Positions 49,899 to 61,724 of a stretch of DNA of 64,000 bases are shown here, piece after piece (position 1 is the first letter of the stretch; each line of letters starts with the position of its first letter). The translations under genes and the position numbers were made by a program. Where the stretch lies: NCBI RefSeq assembly GCF_000003855.2, contig NW_003101679.1, positions 1,463,062 through 1,527,061 on the forward strand. Direction: 5' to 3'. Under the pieces are notes generated by a model. That model saw nothing but the letters and a program-made list of their open reading frames with translations, was not told the DNA's origin and ran no database searches. Source of the stretch: Blastomyces gilchristii SLH14081. Lineage: Eukaryota > Ascomycota > Eurotiomycetes > Onygenales > Ajellomycetaceae.

Positions 49899-50771
49899 CT
49901 CAAGATTAATTACCTGCTTCTAGAATCTTAGTATCAAAGTTAGAAATAAATATTATAAGAGAAGTGTTTCTCTGTCAGACACTCTGTAATCAATCTAATA
50001 CTTTCTATTATATGACAGTGTCTCAGAACAGAATATTAAGATATTTAATAATATTATCAGATATTCACAATACTAGTTCACATACTTTTATTCATGAATG
50101 AAACTTCTATTTCATATGATTCTTCAATTATTTATTAATATATCAATCTTGATTAATTAGTGAACTGATAACATTTTTATCTACACTTTGTTTTGTAAGC
50201 ATTTTCAATCTTCATGATAAGTAGAGAGTAAGATCAGAAGTATTAAAATATGCAGAAGTATTTAAGTATTTCTTCAGTATTTACATTGTATTCATATTCA
50301 ATTCTATCAGTGTTAAAATTGTCTGTGCAGAGGTTTCTTATTGAGACAATCATTGAATCTCTTTATATTGACATTGTTAAGTCACATGCATATCAGCTAT
50401 CTATTGCTGTTATAATTTCAATATTACTCAGAGTCACTGTGATACTGTATCTATACTCATATTCAAGAGTTCTCTTATATTATCAGTAGATATAACTGTA
50501 TCATTTATTGAATGTGTGTAATTATATGAATATCTTATATGTCTGTATCAGAACTCTCAGATCTTTCACTGATATTTTCTTTGTAAGATTTTATTCTCTT
50601 CATAAGATTTTATTACAGAGTCAGAGTGACTGATAAGTAAGCTTCTATCTGAGAACTCAGTATTCACTTAACTATTTAATCATGTCTCTTTTTCTTATAC
50701 ATCATTACACATTCAGATATCTTCTCAATAAATAATCATTTCTAATAAGAAGATAATAAACATTTTTCAAG

Positions 50772-50892
50772 TGTAAGAGATCTATATTAAATAGATCAGT
50801 ATAATATTTATAGATCTTATATAACAAAGTGAAAAACATTAGAGAAGGAAAGAAAGAGAAAGTGTGAGAATCAGTAATCAAAGTGAATATTT
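50772..50892 (-). repeat. E3 5' LTR fragment (right end)
   Basis: Matches the last ~120 bp of the LTR, then breaks off after GAATATTTATA. Confidence 0.75.
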
Positions 50893-51321
50893 ATAATGTA
50901 ATTAATCATCTAACACTTGTTTCCACCTAATACTTGCCTTTGTATGTAAATCAATTACAATCAACTTCAAATATTCATATCTCAATGAATATTTATTTAA
51001 AACTATTCTAAAAAACAGAATGATAATTTGTAAATATATATTATATTATGTTAATTTCTATGAGAAAATAATATATAATTATTAATTTATTAAGCTTTTT
51101 AAAATACTAATTTAAAATAAAATACACAGTCTATATTTATAAATATATTTATAAATATGAATTATTTTCATATAAAAATTAAATATCTTATAGATTATAT
51201 ATATTCTTAATAAAGTATAAAATTTTATCTTGAAATTCTTATTTATTATTGATTTATGTAAATTTTTATATAAATTTTTATATTTTAAAATACTATTTTT
51301 GTAATAACTGTGTATTATTTA
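50893..51321. other. AT-rich unassigned segment
   Basis: About 430 bp, extremely A/T-rich. Shows no LTR or pol similarity and no gene. Lies between the truncated E3 LTR and hAT-like copy B. Confidence 0.5.
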
Positions 51322-51711
51322 TAGACTGGCCGCCGGGACTATGAATTTCACATTTAATTTCATTTGACCTGATCTTATACATTTCTTGATGTGAATCTCA
51401 CTGAGACTAGTTATTAAAAAAACATGCAAAGTGACTATATATCAGATCTTAAAATGAAATCATGACTTGAAAAAAATAAGAAAGTAATTTCATTTAATTT
51501 CATTTAGTTTCATTCTTAGTATAAAGTTACTATTTTTAGACATTTCAAGGTTTTTTTTAGACTATTTTTAATTTTTTAAAAAGTAACACTTTTTGATAAC
51601 ACTTAAATAAGATTTAAAGTCATTTAAAGCAATAAAAATAATTTAAATTGAGAAGTGAAAATCATGATCTTATTTGAAAAATGTAATAAGAGTAGATAGT
51701 AAGTCTCACTA
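51322..51711. mobile_element. hAT-like element copy B, truncated
   Basis: Starts TAGACTGGCCGCCGGG and aligns to copy A (49393 onward) for about 390 bp, then is cut at AAGTCTCACT by the start of the E5 LTR. It differs from copy A mainly by transitions. The missing right part should lie beyond the E5 insertion, outside the window. Confidence 0.75.
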
Positions 51712-51767
51712 TATAAGAGGTCTATGCTGAATAGATCAGTATAATATATAAATCTTATATAACAAAG
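51712..51767 (-). repeat. E5 3' LTR, outer part
   Basis: TATAAGAGGTCTATG to AACAAAG is the outer end of an older LTR, split here by E4. It continues at 57531 after the duplicated CAAAG. Confidence 0.85.
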
Positions 51768-52080
51768 TGTAAGAGGCCTACGCTGAATAGATTGGTATAA
51801 TATTATAGGTCTTATATAACAAAGAGAAAAACATTAGAGAAGAAAAGAAAGAGAAAGTGTGAGAATCAGCAATCAAAGTGAATATTTATATGTGTATATG
51901 ATGATGTATGTGGTGGAGCTTCGGGGTGGAAGAATATACACACATTTGTAGCGGCCGAGGATCAGTGATCAGAACATACACATTCATAGCAGCTGAGAAT
52001 TGATGATCAGGAATGAGGTGATAGAAATCTATGAAGTGTATGAAATAGTCTATATGATTGATCGGGCGCAGCCTGTCACA
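51768..52080 (-). repeat. E4 3' LTR
   Basis: 313 bp, TGTAAGAGGCC...CCTGTCACA. About six CpG sites, against about 21 in its partner. Confidence 0.92.
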
Positions 52081-55000
52081 TTAGCTTCTCTCTTTCAGAA
52101 GCAGTTCTCATTGGTCAAGAGCTGCTGTTTCAGATAACACAGAACTCAGAGTCCAGGTCAGTTAATTATAGCTGACTCATTTCACAAGATATTGTCAACT
52201 GCAGCTGTATGATCTCTCATCAAGAATATCTTCAATCTCTCACTCAAGCTTATTATCTTCTTCTATGATCTCTGGCAGCTGTCAGTTGAAAGTTAGTTGA
52301 GAAGAGAACAGGTCAATGACAGCACAGCAGAGCAAGCTTGTGTGAAAGACATTATGAATTTCTGATGATGTGTTAAGATGATAGTTGTGACTATCTAGAA
52401 CTTCTATCACTTTATACTTGACATGACAGTAGTTCAGTGTATGAGATGAACATGTGATCTGTATATTCTTAAGATTTAATCACACTAAGTCTTCTATCTT
52501 ATACTGCTCAGTGAGATCTTGATGAACATTGATTTAATTCTCTTGATCTTGTTTTACAGCTGTTATGAAGGCTTCTGCTCAGTCACAGATATCTCAGAGC
52601 TTCATTACTATATTATCAGTGATCTGAATTGAACTGTGAGAGTTCAGTGTGAACTGTGTGATCTCTAGAAGATTTAACACTTTCATGTGATAATCATGTG
52701 TAAGAAAGAACAGACTTATATCTGTTGAGATAGCATTTCAATCATTGATAGCAATCTCTGCATGTAGAAGAAGATTATATCAATCATCTTATAAGTGATT
52801 ACAGAACTTATAAAGATAATTCTTCACAGTCTGAATTATTCATTCTGATATATCATCAGTCTTAGAGTGATAGACAGTTGATAGATAGTATATAATCTTG
52901 AGAACTTGACAGATTCTTGTTCAGAGAGTGCTCACAAATTGACAGTTCTAATTCAATACTATTAATCTCAGTAACTCATGTATCTAATAGAATGAACTCT
53001 GTAAGAAGACTTCAGTGACTTATTCAGTATTCATCTTATTACAAGATTTCAATATTATATCTTTACTTAGTCAGTCAACAATGATCAGAATGTTTCTACA
53101 ACTCTTACTCTTAGATAGATTAACAGTGAAGTCAATCACTACATCTTATCAGATTCTATCAGAAATATCAAGTGATTTCAGTAGACCTTTTCTATAATTC
53201 TTTCATAAGATAATGAAAGAATAGTGATTGCAGTTTCAGATGAAGTGTCTGATACTGTTTAATATCTCAGATTAATAGAACTCTCAGAAGATCATTCTAT
53301 ACAGTTGTTCACAGCCTGAATAATCAGTTATATATGAATCATGTATCTCTTGCATTATCTGAGTGTGTAAGGATTCAGAGTGAGAGATTCAGTATTATTT
53401 GTGAAATTGTAGAGTGTTATTATCATCAATTGAATATTCTGAGATGTCAGTTCTTACACATAATTCTGAAAGAAATCAGAGTGCTTCTTATCATACTGCT
53501 TCAGTGAGTGCTTGAAGAAGTTTATCAGTTTAAGCTGCTGTATATCATAGCTCATCTAATGTAGATTCAGAAGAAGTTAAGATATCAGTGACAGTTCTAA
53601 TCAGAGAAGCATGTATAGTGCTGTGAGCTGTTTCATCTTGATCAACTAGTATTTTCAAATTCAAGAGCCAGTGCTCTCAGTTCATTCAGTGAGTATCTGT
53701 TATATCAGATGATATGTCTTGCTCTCATTGTGAGAGAGCATCTGTCATCAAGTTCTGACTGCCAGAATGATAGTGTATTGTAAAATGAAAGCAGCTTAAG
53801 AACTCAGATTATTATATCTGTTGTTCAATGAGTTTACAGATAGTTATAAAGTATTTGAGGTTTTTATAATCTGTGACTATCTCAAATTCAGAGACACTTT
53901 GAAGTTCAGAGTCTCATTCTTCTAAACAGTGTATAATCATGAGAAGTTTCTTATCATAGATCTCATAATTGCATTCAGCAGGACTCAGTTTCTTAGACAT
54001 GAAGACATATGATTATAGAACATCTTCATCATCATATTACAATATTGCTTCTTCTGTCATGTAGTCAGAGGAATCAGCTTCAACAACTATCTTGTAATCA
54101 GAATTGAATGTTATCAGCAGAGAGGTATTAATGAATATCTTCTTCATCTGTGTAAATGCAGCTTCAGTGTCTGCTGATCATTGAAATACTGAGTCTTTCT
54201 TAGTAAGTTCTGTAAGTGATCTTGCAATATCTGAGAAGTTTCATATAAATTATCAATAGAAGTTAGCAAATTTAATGAAGCTTCATACATCTTTCACAGT
54301 GCACAGAATCTCTCATTCAAGAATAGCAGAGACCTTCTCAGAATTCATTCAGATTCTCTTACCAGCTTCTATGATGAAATCTAAGTATTTAGTACTCTTG
54401 ACTTTGAAATCACACTTATCAATATTAATTGATAGTCTCACTTCTTATAGTTATTGTAATACTCTTTGCACATACTCTTGATATTTCTTTCTGAATTCAT
54501 CAGTGAAGATGAGGATGTTATCTAGATAAGCAGATACAAATTCATCAAGAAAGTCTCAGAGTACTCAGTTGATATACTTCTGAAATGTACTGAGAATATT
54601 GATCAGTTCAAAGGATGTGACTACTCATTTAAAGAGATTATATTGTGTTTGAAATGCTGTAAGCCACTCATCTCCTTCAGTGATGTGGATCTTATGAAAT
54701 GCAGTGATGACATTTAACTTTATAAATCATTAAGCTTGTTCAATGCAAGCTAGAGTTTCATTGATAAGAGATAAAGAATAACAGTCTTTCTTTGTTAATC
54801 TATTCAATTCTTGATAATTCACACAGAACTGGAGTTCTTCATCTGGTTTCTTTGTAAAGAGAATAGAGACTGCAGTGAAAGAGTTGCTAACATGTATGAA
54901 TTCTTTATTCAATAGATCATTGAGTGTCTTTTGAAGGAGAAGAAGTTCATCTCAGAATATGTTATAAAGAGAGCCTTATAATGATTCAGAGTTCTTATCA

Positions 55001-57212
55001 TTCTTTTTCTCTAACTTGATACTGTGATTCATTTCAGAACCTCATAAGAGAGATATGTTCATAATATTGTCTTATCAGAAGACATCTAGATATTCATGAT
55101 ATTGTTGAGAAAGTTTCATACAAGAATCTGTTATTATAACACAGGATAACTTTTCTAGAGCCTTTTTAATATCAGTCAGACTGGTGAAATAGATTAACAT
55201 ATGATTCTGCTGTCAGTGAACTTGTCAGTGACTCTGTTGATAATTTTGATAATGACTTCTTTTTCAGAGTATCTTATAAGTGTTGGCAGAGATCTGTGTA
55301 AGATTCATAGTCTTGTGAATATCATCTTCATGAATTCTATCATCATTAGGGAATATCAAGCTTCTGTTTCAAGCATTCAGCAAGATGCCTTGTTCAGATA
55401 GTCAGGCAAGTTCTAACATAAGATTATAATTGAGATTATCAACTTCATATGTATAGACATCTTCACATTGATGTTCTCTCATATCTATGTTTAGTTTCAT
55501 CATGTAACAGGTACAAACATCTTTCAGATCATCAAATTCTGTGAGAAGTCAGGGTTTTGATAAAGAGATACACTGAAGGTTATGACATCTTACAACTGAA
55601 GATTTTATCATTGCATAGTGACATAGATCACTGTCTATCATGGCTTTCATATTATATATGTTATCAATCACAGTAGATACAAGAATTGCATTCATTGTCA
55701 TCTTCTCTTCAAATCATTGTTGTCTGATCTCTTCAAGCTCCTGTTTGTGAATTTGAACAGAAGCTAATCTTTTCCCTGTTTCACTGAGGCATTCTCATAG
55801 TTATCTTCTGAATCTTTCTCTAATGTAATGTGGTTGGTGTGGACAGATGCTGATTCATTCTTTGAATGAGAAGACACTGATCTTTCTCTTGAGTATGAAG
55901 ACACATAGGTTGATTGACAGTTGAAAGCAATGTGTTCTGATCAGTTACAGTTGATGCACACTTCATGTTGATATTAATCAGTGACTTCTTCAGAAGTGAT
56001 TTCAGAGACCTGGAAGCCTGTTCAGATAGTGAAGACCCTTGCTTATGCATAGACATTCAAGTCTACTCAGTTCATAGCATCTGCATCATTGTTGTTATTC
56101 TTCAGCACAGGTGTGTCAGTGGCTGAAATGTAACATCTTCTACCACTGTTCTGTATACTCTTGAGCTTGATAAGACAGTTGTTCAATGTCTGAAGCTGTG
56201 TGCAGAAGTCTTCATAAGTCTGATCTTCATCTACACTTACAAGAGCCTGTAAGAGTTTGAAAGTCAATGTCTTCTTAAGCATGCTAATCTTCATTCAATT
56301 CTCTCAAGATTGATCATCTGCTTCTAGAATCTTGATGTTGAAGTCAGAAATGAATGTTATAAGAGAAGTGTTTCTCTGTCAGACACTCTGTAATCAATCT
56401 AATGCTTTCTGTTGCATGGCAGTGTCTTGAAACAGAATATTAAGATGTTTGATAATATTATCAGGTGTTTGCAACACTGATTCACATGCTTTCATTCATG
56501 AATGGAACTTCTATTTCATGCAATTCTTCAATCATTCATTGATATATCAACCTTGATTGATTAGTGAACTGATGACATCTTCATTCACACTCAGTTTTGT
56601 GAGCACTTTCATTCTTCATGATGAGTAGAGAGTGAGATCAGAAGTATCAAAATATGCAGAAGCATCTAAGCATTCTTTCAGCATTTTTGTATTTAATTCT
56701 GTAAATGTTGAAATTGTCTGTGCAAGAGTTTCTTGTTGAGATAATTGTTGAATTTCTTCATATTGATGTTGTTGAGTTGCATGCATATCAGCTATTTATT
56801 GTTATTATAATTTCAACATTGCTTAGAGCCACTGTGGCACTGCATCTATGCTCATGTTCAAGAGTTCTCTCATACTATTATTAGACATGGTTATATTAAT
56901 CATTGAATATGTGATATCTGTGAAATTATAATTGTATGAATATCTCATACATCTGAGATGTCAGAACTCTCAGGTCTTTCACTGATATTCTCTTATAAGA
57001 TCTTACTCTCTTTATAAGATCTTGTTACAGGGTCAGAGTGACTGATGAGCAAGCTTCTATCTGAGAACTCAGTGTCTGCTTAACTGTTTGACTGTTTCTC
57101 TATTTCTTACACATTGTTACACATTTGAATATCTTAATGAATAATCATCTCTAATAAGGAGATGATGCGTGGATAATTGTTTCTAATAAGAAGATAATGA
57201 ATGTTTTTCTAG

Positions 57213-57525
57213 TGTAAGAGGTCTACGCTGAATAGATTGATATAATATTATAGGTCTTATATAACAAAGAGAAAAATGTTAGAGAAGGAAAGAAAGAGAA
57301 AGTGCGAGAATCAGTGATCAAAGTGGATATTTATATGTATATGTGGTGGTGTACGCGGTGGAGCTTCGGGGCGGAAGAATATACATGCATTCGTAGCGGC
57401 TGAGGATCGGCGATCGGATCATACACGCTCGTGGCAGCTGAGGATCGGCGATCGGGAATGGGGCGGTAGGAATCTATGGAGTGTACGGAATAGTCTATAT
57501 GATTGATCGGGCGCAGCCCGCCACA
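57213..57525 (-). repeat. E4 5' LTR
   Basis: 313 bp, TGTAAGAGGTC...GCCCGCCACA, about 21 CpG sites by hand count, the most CpG-rich spot in the AT-rich block. Contains two ~36-bp tandem units (57381-57417, 57421-57455), each ending GAGGATCGGCGATCGG. Confidence 0.92.
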
Positions 57526-60500
57526 CAAAGTGAAAAATGTTAAAGAAGGAAAGAAAAGAGAGAAAGTGCAGAAATCAGTGATCAGAATGAATATTTATAC
57601 ACATATATAATAGTGTACACAGTGAAGCTTCAAAGTGAAAGAATAGAAATTTCATAGATTTTCAGCTGAGAATTGATAACTGAGAATCAGAGTGATAGAA
57701 ATCTGTGAAGTGTAACAGAATAGTCTATATAATTAATCAGGTACAGCTTATCACATTAGCTTCTTCTTTTCAGAAGTGAGATTGTGTATAGTTCTCATCA
57801 GTCAAGAGCTACTGTTTCAGATAATACAGAGCTCAGAGTTCAGATCAGATAATTATAGTTAACTTATTTCATAAGATATTATCAGCTGCAGCTACAGAGT
57901 CTCTCATTGAGAATATTCTCAATTTCTTACTCAAGTTTATTATCTTCTTCTACAATCTCTGATAGCTATCAATCAGAAGTTAGTTGAGAAGAAAATAAGT
58001 TAGTGACAGTATAGCAGAGTAAGCTCATATAAAAGATATTATGAATTTCTGATAATATATCAAGACAGTAATTATGACTGTCTAGAACTTCTATCATCTT
58101 ATATTTAACATAGCAGTAATTCAGTGTATGAGATGAGTATGTGATTCATATATTCTTAAGATTTAATCACATCAGTTCTTCTATCTCATATTACTCAGCA
58201 GAATCTCAGTGAATATTAGTTTAATCTTCTTGATTTTATTTAGTGCTCATTATAGAGGCTTCTGCTCAATTACAAGTGTCTCAGAGCTTTGTTACTATAT
58301 TATCAGTGATTTGAATCAGACTGCAGAGGTTCAGTGTGAAATATATAATCTCTAGAAGATTCAATATCTTCATATAATATCTGTGTATAAGGAAGAACAG
58401 GCTTATATCTATTAAAATAACATCTCAGTCATTGATAGTAACTTCAGTATGCAGGAGAAGATCATGTCAATTATCTTATAAGTGATTACAGAACTTATAA
58501 AGATAATTCTTTACAGTCTGAATTATCTGTTCTGATGCATTATCAATCTCAGAGTGATAGATAGTTAATAAACAGTGTGTAATCTTGAGAACTTAATAGA
58601 TTCTTGTTCAGAGAGTGCTCATGAATTAACAGTCTTAATCTGATACTATAAATCTCAGCAATTCATACATTCAATAGAATGAGCTCTGTAGAAAAGCTTC
58701 AGTGACTTATTCAGCATTTATCTTATTACAAGATTTCAATATTACACTCTTGCTCAATCAGTTCACAATGATCAGAATATTTCTATAACTCTTACTCTTA
58801 GAGAGATTAATAGTAAGATCAATTATCATATCTTACTAGATTCTATCAGAGATATTGAGAAGTTTTAGCAGATCTTTTCTACAGTTCTTTCACAAGATGA
58901 TAGAGAAACAACAGTTACAGTTTCAGATAAAATATCTGATGCTGTTCAATATCTCAGGTAAGTAGAACTCTCAAGAGATTATTTAATACAGTTGTTTATA
59001 ATCTGAATGATCAGTCATATAAGAATTATATATCTCTTATATTATTCAGATGTGCAAGGATTCAGAATAAGAGACTCAGTGTTATTCACAGAATCATAGA
59101 GTATTATTATCATTAATTGAGCATTTCAAGATATCAGTTCTTATACATAATTCTGAAGAGAATTGAGATGCTTCTTAATATACTGCTTCAGTGAGTGCTT
59201 AGAGAAGTTTATCAGTTTGAGCTGTTATATATCACAATTTATTCAGTGTAGAAGAAGTGAAGATATCAGTGTCAGTATCAGTTCAGAGAGAGAGTGTTCT
59301 AATCAGAGAAGTATATATAGTGTCATGAGTTATTTTATCTTGATTAATCAATATCTTTAAATCTAAGAGCTGATATTCTCAGTTCATTCAATGAGTGTCT
59401 GTTATATCAGAAGGTATATCTTACTCTCATTATAAGAGAGTATCTGTTATTGAGTTCTGACTGTCAGAACAGTAGTGTATTGTACAATAAAAGTAGCTTA
59501 AGAACTCAGATCATCATATCTGTTATTCAGTGAGTTTACAGATAGTAGTAAAGTACTTAAGATTCTTATAATCTGTGATTATCTCAAATTCAGAGACACT
59601 TTGAAGTTCAGAGTCTCATTCTTCTAGACAGTATATAATTATAAGAAGTTTCTTATCATAGATCTCATAATTGCATTCAGCAGAACTCAGTTTCTTAGAC
59701 ATGAAGATGTATAATTATAAGACATCTTCATTATTATATTGTAATATAGTTTCTTCTATAATATAGTCAGAGAAATCAGCTTTAACAACTGTCTTATAAT
59801 CAGAATTGAATATTATCAGCAGAGAAGTATTAATGAATATCTTCTTTATTTGTATAAATACAGCTTCAGTGTTCACTGATCATTGAAATACTGAGTCTTT
59901 CTTAGTGAGTTCTGTAAGTTGTCTTATGATATCTGAGAAGTTCTGTATAAATCACTGATAGAAGTTAGTAAATTCAATGAAGCTTTATACATCTTTCACA
60001 GTGTGCAGAGCCTCTCATTCAAGAATAGCAGAGATCTTCTCAGAATTCATTCAGATTCTCTTATCAGCTTCTATGATAAAGTCTAGATATTTTGTACTTT
60101 TAATCTCAAAATTATACTTATCTATATCTATCAGTAGTTCTGCTTTCTGTAGTCATTGTAATATCTTTTATATATGTTCTTGATATTCTTTCTTAGACTT
60201 ATCAGTGAAGATGAGAATGTTATCAAGATATACAGATATGAATTTATTAAGAAAATCTCAGAGTGCTCAGTTAATATACTTCTGAAATATACTGAGAGTG
60301 TTAGTCAGTCTGAAGAGTGTGACTACTTATTCAAAGAGGTCATATTATGTTCAGAATACTGTAAGTCACTTATCATCTTCAGTAATATGAATCTTATAAA
60401 ACACAGTGATGATATCTAACTTTGTAAATTATTGAGCTTGTTCAATGCAAGCTAGAGTTTCATTGATAAGAGATAAAGAATAACAGTTCTTCTTTATTAA

Positions 60501-61414
60501 TCTATTCAGTTCTTGATAGTTTATACAGAATCAGAGTTCTTTATCTGATGTCTTTGTAAAGAGAATAGAGACTGCGGTGAAAGAGTTACTAATGTATATA
60601 AATTCTTTATTCAACAGATCATTGAGTGTCTTTCAAAGAAGAAGAAGTTCATCTCAGAACATGTTATAAAGAGAATCTCATGATAATTCAGAGTCTTTAT
60701 CATTCTTCTTTTCTAACTTAATGCTGTGATTCACTTCTGAGTCTTATAAGAAGAATATGTTTATAATATTATCTTATCAGAAGATATCTAGATATTCATG
60801 ATATTATTAAGAGAGTTTTATATAAGAATCTGTTATTATAACACAGAATAACTTTTCTAAAGCCTTTTTAATATCAGTCAGACTGATGAAGTAGATTGTT
60901 ATATAATTCTACTATTAATAATCTTATCAGTGATTCTGTCAGTGACTTCTTTTTCAGAGTATTTCATACACATTGACAGAGATCTGTGTCAGATTCATGA
61001 TTTTATAAATATCATCTTCATGAATTCTATCATTATTAGAGAATATTAAGCTTCTATTTTAAGTGTTCAGCAAGATGTCTTGTTCAGATAGTCAGATAAG
61101 TTCTAACATAAGATTATAATAAAGATTATTAACTTTATATACATAGGCATCTTTGTATTGATGTTCTCTGACATCTATGTTTAGTTTTATCATATAATAA
61201 GTATAAACATCTTTTGAATCATTAAATTCTGCAAGAAGTCAGGATTTTGATAAGAAGATACACTGAAGATTATAACATCTTATAACTGGAGATTTAATCA
61301 TTATATAATAATATAGACTGCTGTCTATCATAGCTTTCATATTATACATATTATCTATTACAGTAGATACAAGAATTATATTCATTATTATTTTCTCTTT
61401 AAATCATTGTCATC
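57526..61414 (-). mobile_element. Gypsy element E5, minus strand, split by E4 and interrupted by E6
   Basis: The inner part of its 3' LTR is 57531-57755 (57526-57530 is the duplicated CAAAG). The interior runs leftmost chromodomain/integrase to gag, as expected for the minus strand, and is cut at 61414 by the E6 LTR. The rest, with the 5' LTR, should lie beyond 64000. Small open pieces (59977-60183, 60174-60419) are antisense to the RT region and are not genes. Confidence 0.85.
57531..57755 (-). repeat. E5 3' LTR, inner part
   Basis: Continues 51712-51767; together about 281 bp, of the same subfamily as the 291-bp E1 LTR. Almost no CpG left. Confidence 0.85.
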
Positions 61415-61724
61415 TGTAAGAGGCCTACGTCGAATAGATCGGTATGATATTGATAGGTCTTATATAACAAAGAGAAAAACATTAGAGAAGGAAAAGAAAG
61501 AGAAAGTGCGAGAATCAGTGATTGAAGTGAATATTTATACACATATGTGATGATGTATACAGTGAAGCTTCAGAGTGGAAGAATCTATACATGTTCATGA
61601 TGACTGAGAATTGGCGATTGAGAATGGCTAAGAATCAGAGTATATACATTCAAGAATGAAGTGATTGAAATCTGTGAAGTGTAACAGAATAGTCTATATA
61701 ATTGATCAGGTGCAGCCCGCCATA
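61415..61724 (-). repeat. E6 3' LTR
   Basis: 310 bp, same subfamily as the E2 LTR. It retains a handful of CpG sites (for example ACGTCGAAT). Confidence 0.88.

Larger units (their letters stand above)
44948..50892 (-). mobile_element. Gypsy element E3, minus strand, truncated at its 5' LTR
   Basis: The left LTR (its 3' LTR) spans about 44948-45219 and is heavily mutated. The interior runs to 50771 in the order expected for a minus-strand chromovirus. The right LTR starts cleanly at 50772 (TGTAAGAG) but stops matching after about 50892, so the 5' end is lost. A 506-bp TIR element interrupts the gag part at 49393-49898. No target duplication can be read because one end is missing. No usable reading frame remains; the longest minus-strand pieces carry RT-region peptides only in broken form. 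Confidence 0.8.
51768..57525 (-). mobile_element. Gypsy chromovirus E4, complete, inserted into the E5 LTR
   Basis: LTRs 51768-52080 (its 3' LTR) and 57213-57525 (its 5' LTR), each 313 bp, with duplication CAAAG (51763-51767, 57526-57530). It retains the longest coding pieces: gag at 56294-56067 (TLTFKLLQALVSVDEDQTYE), a following gag-side piece at 56056-55820, and RT at 54912-54730 (ELQFCVNYQELNRLTKKD). Stops still break it. Its LTR has a tandem duplication not seen in E1 or E2. It is clearly younger than E5, which it splits. Confidence 0.92.
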
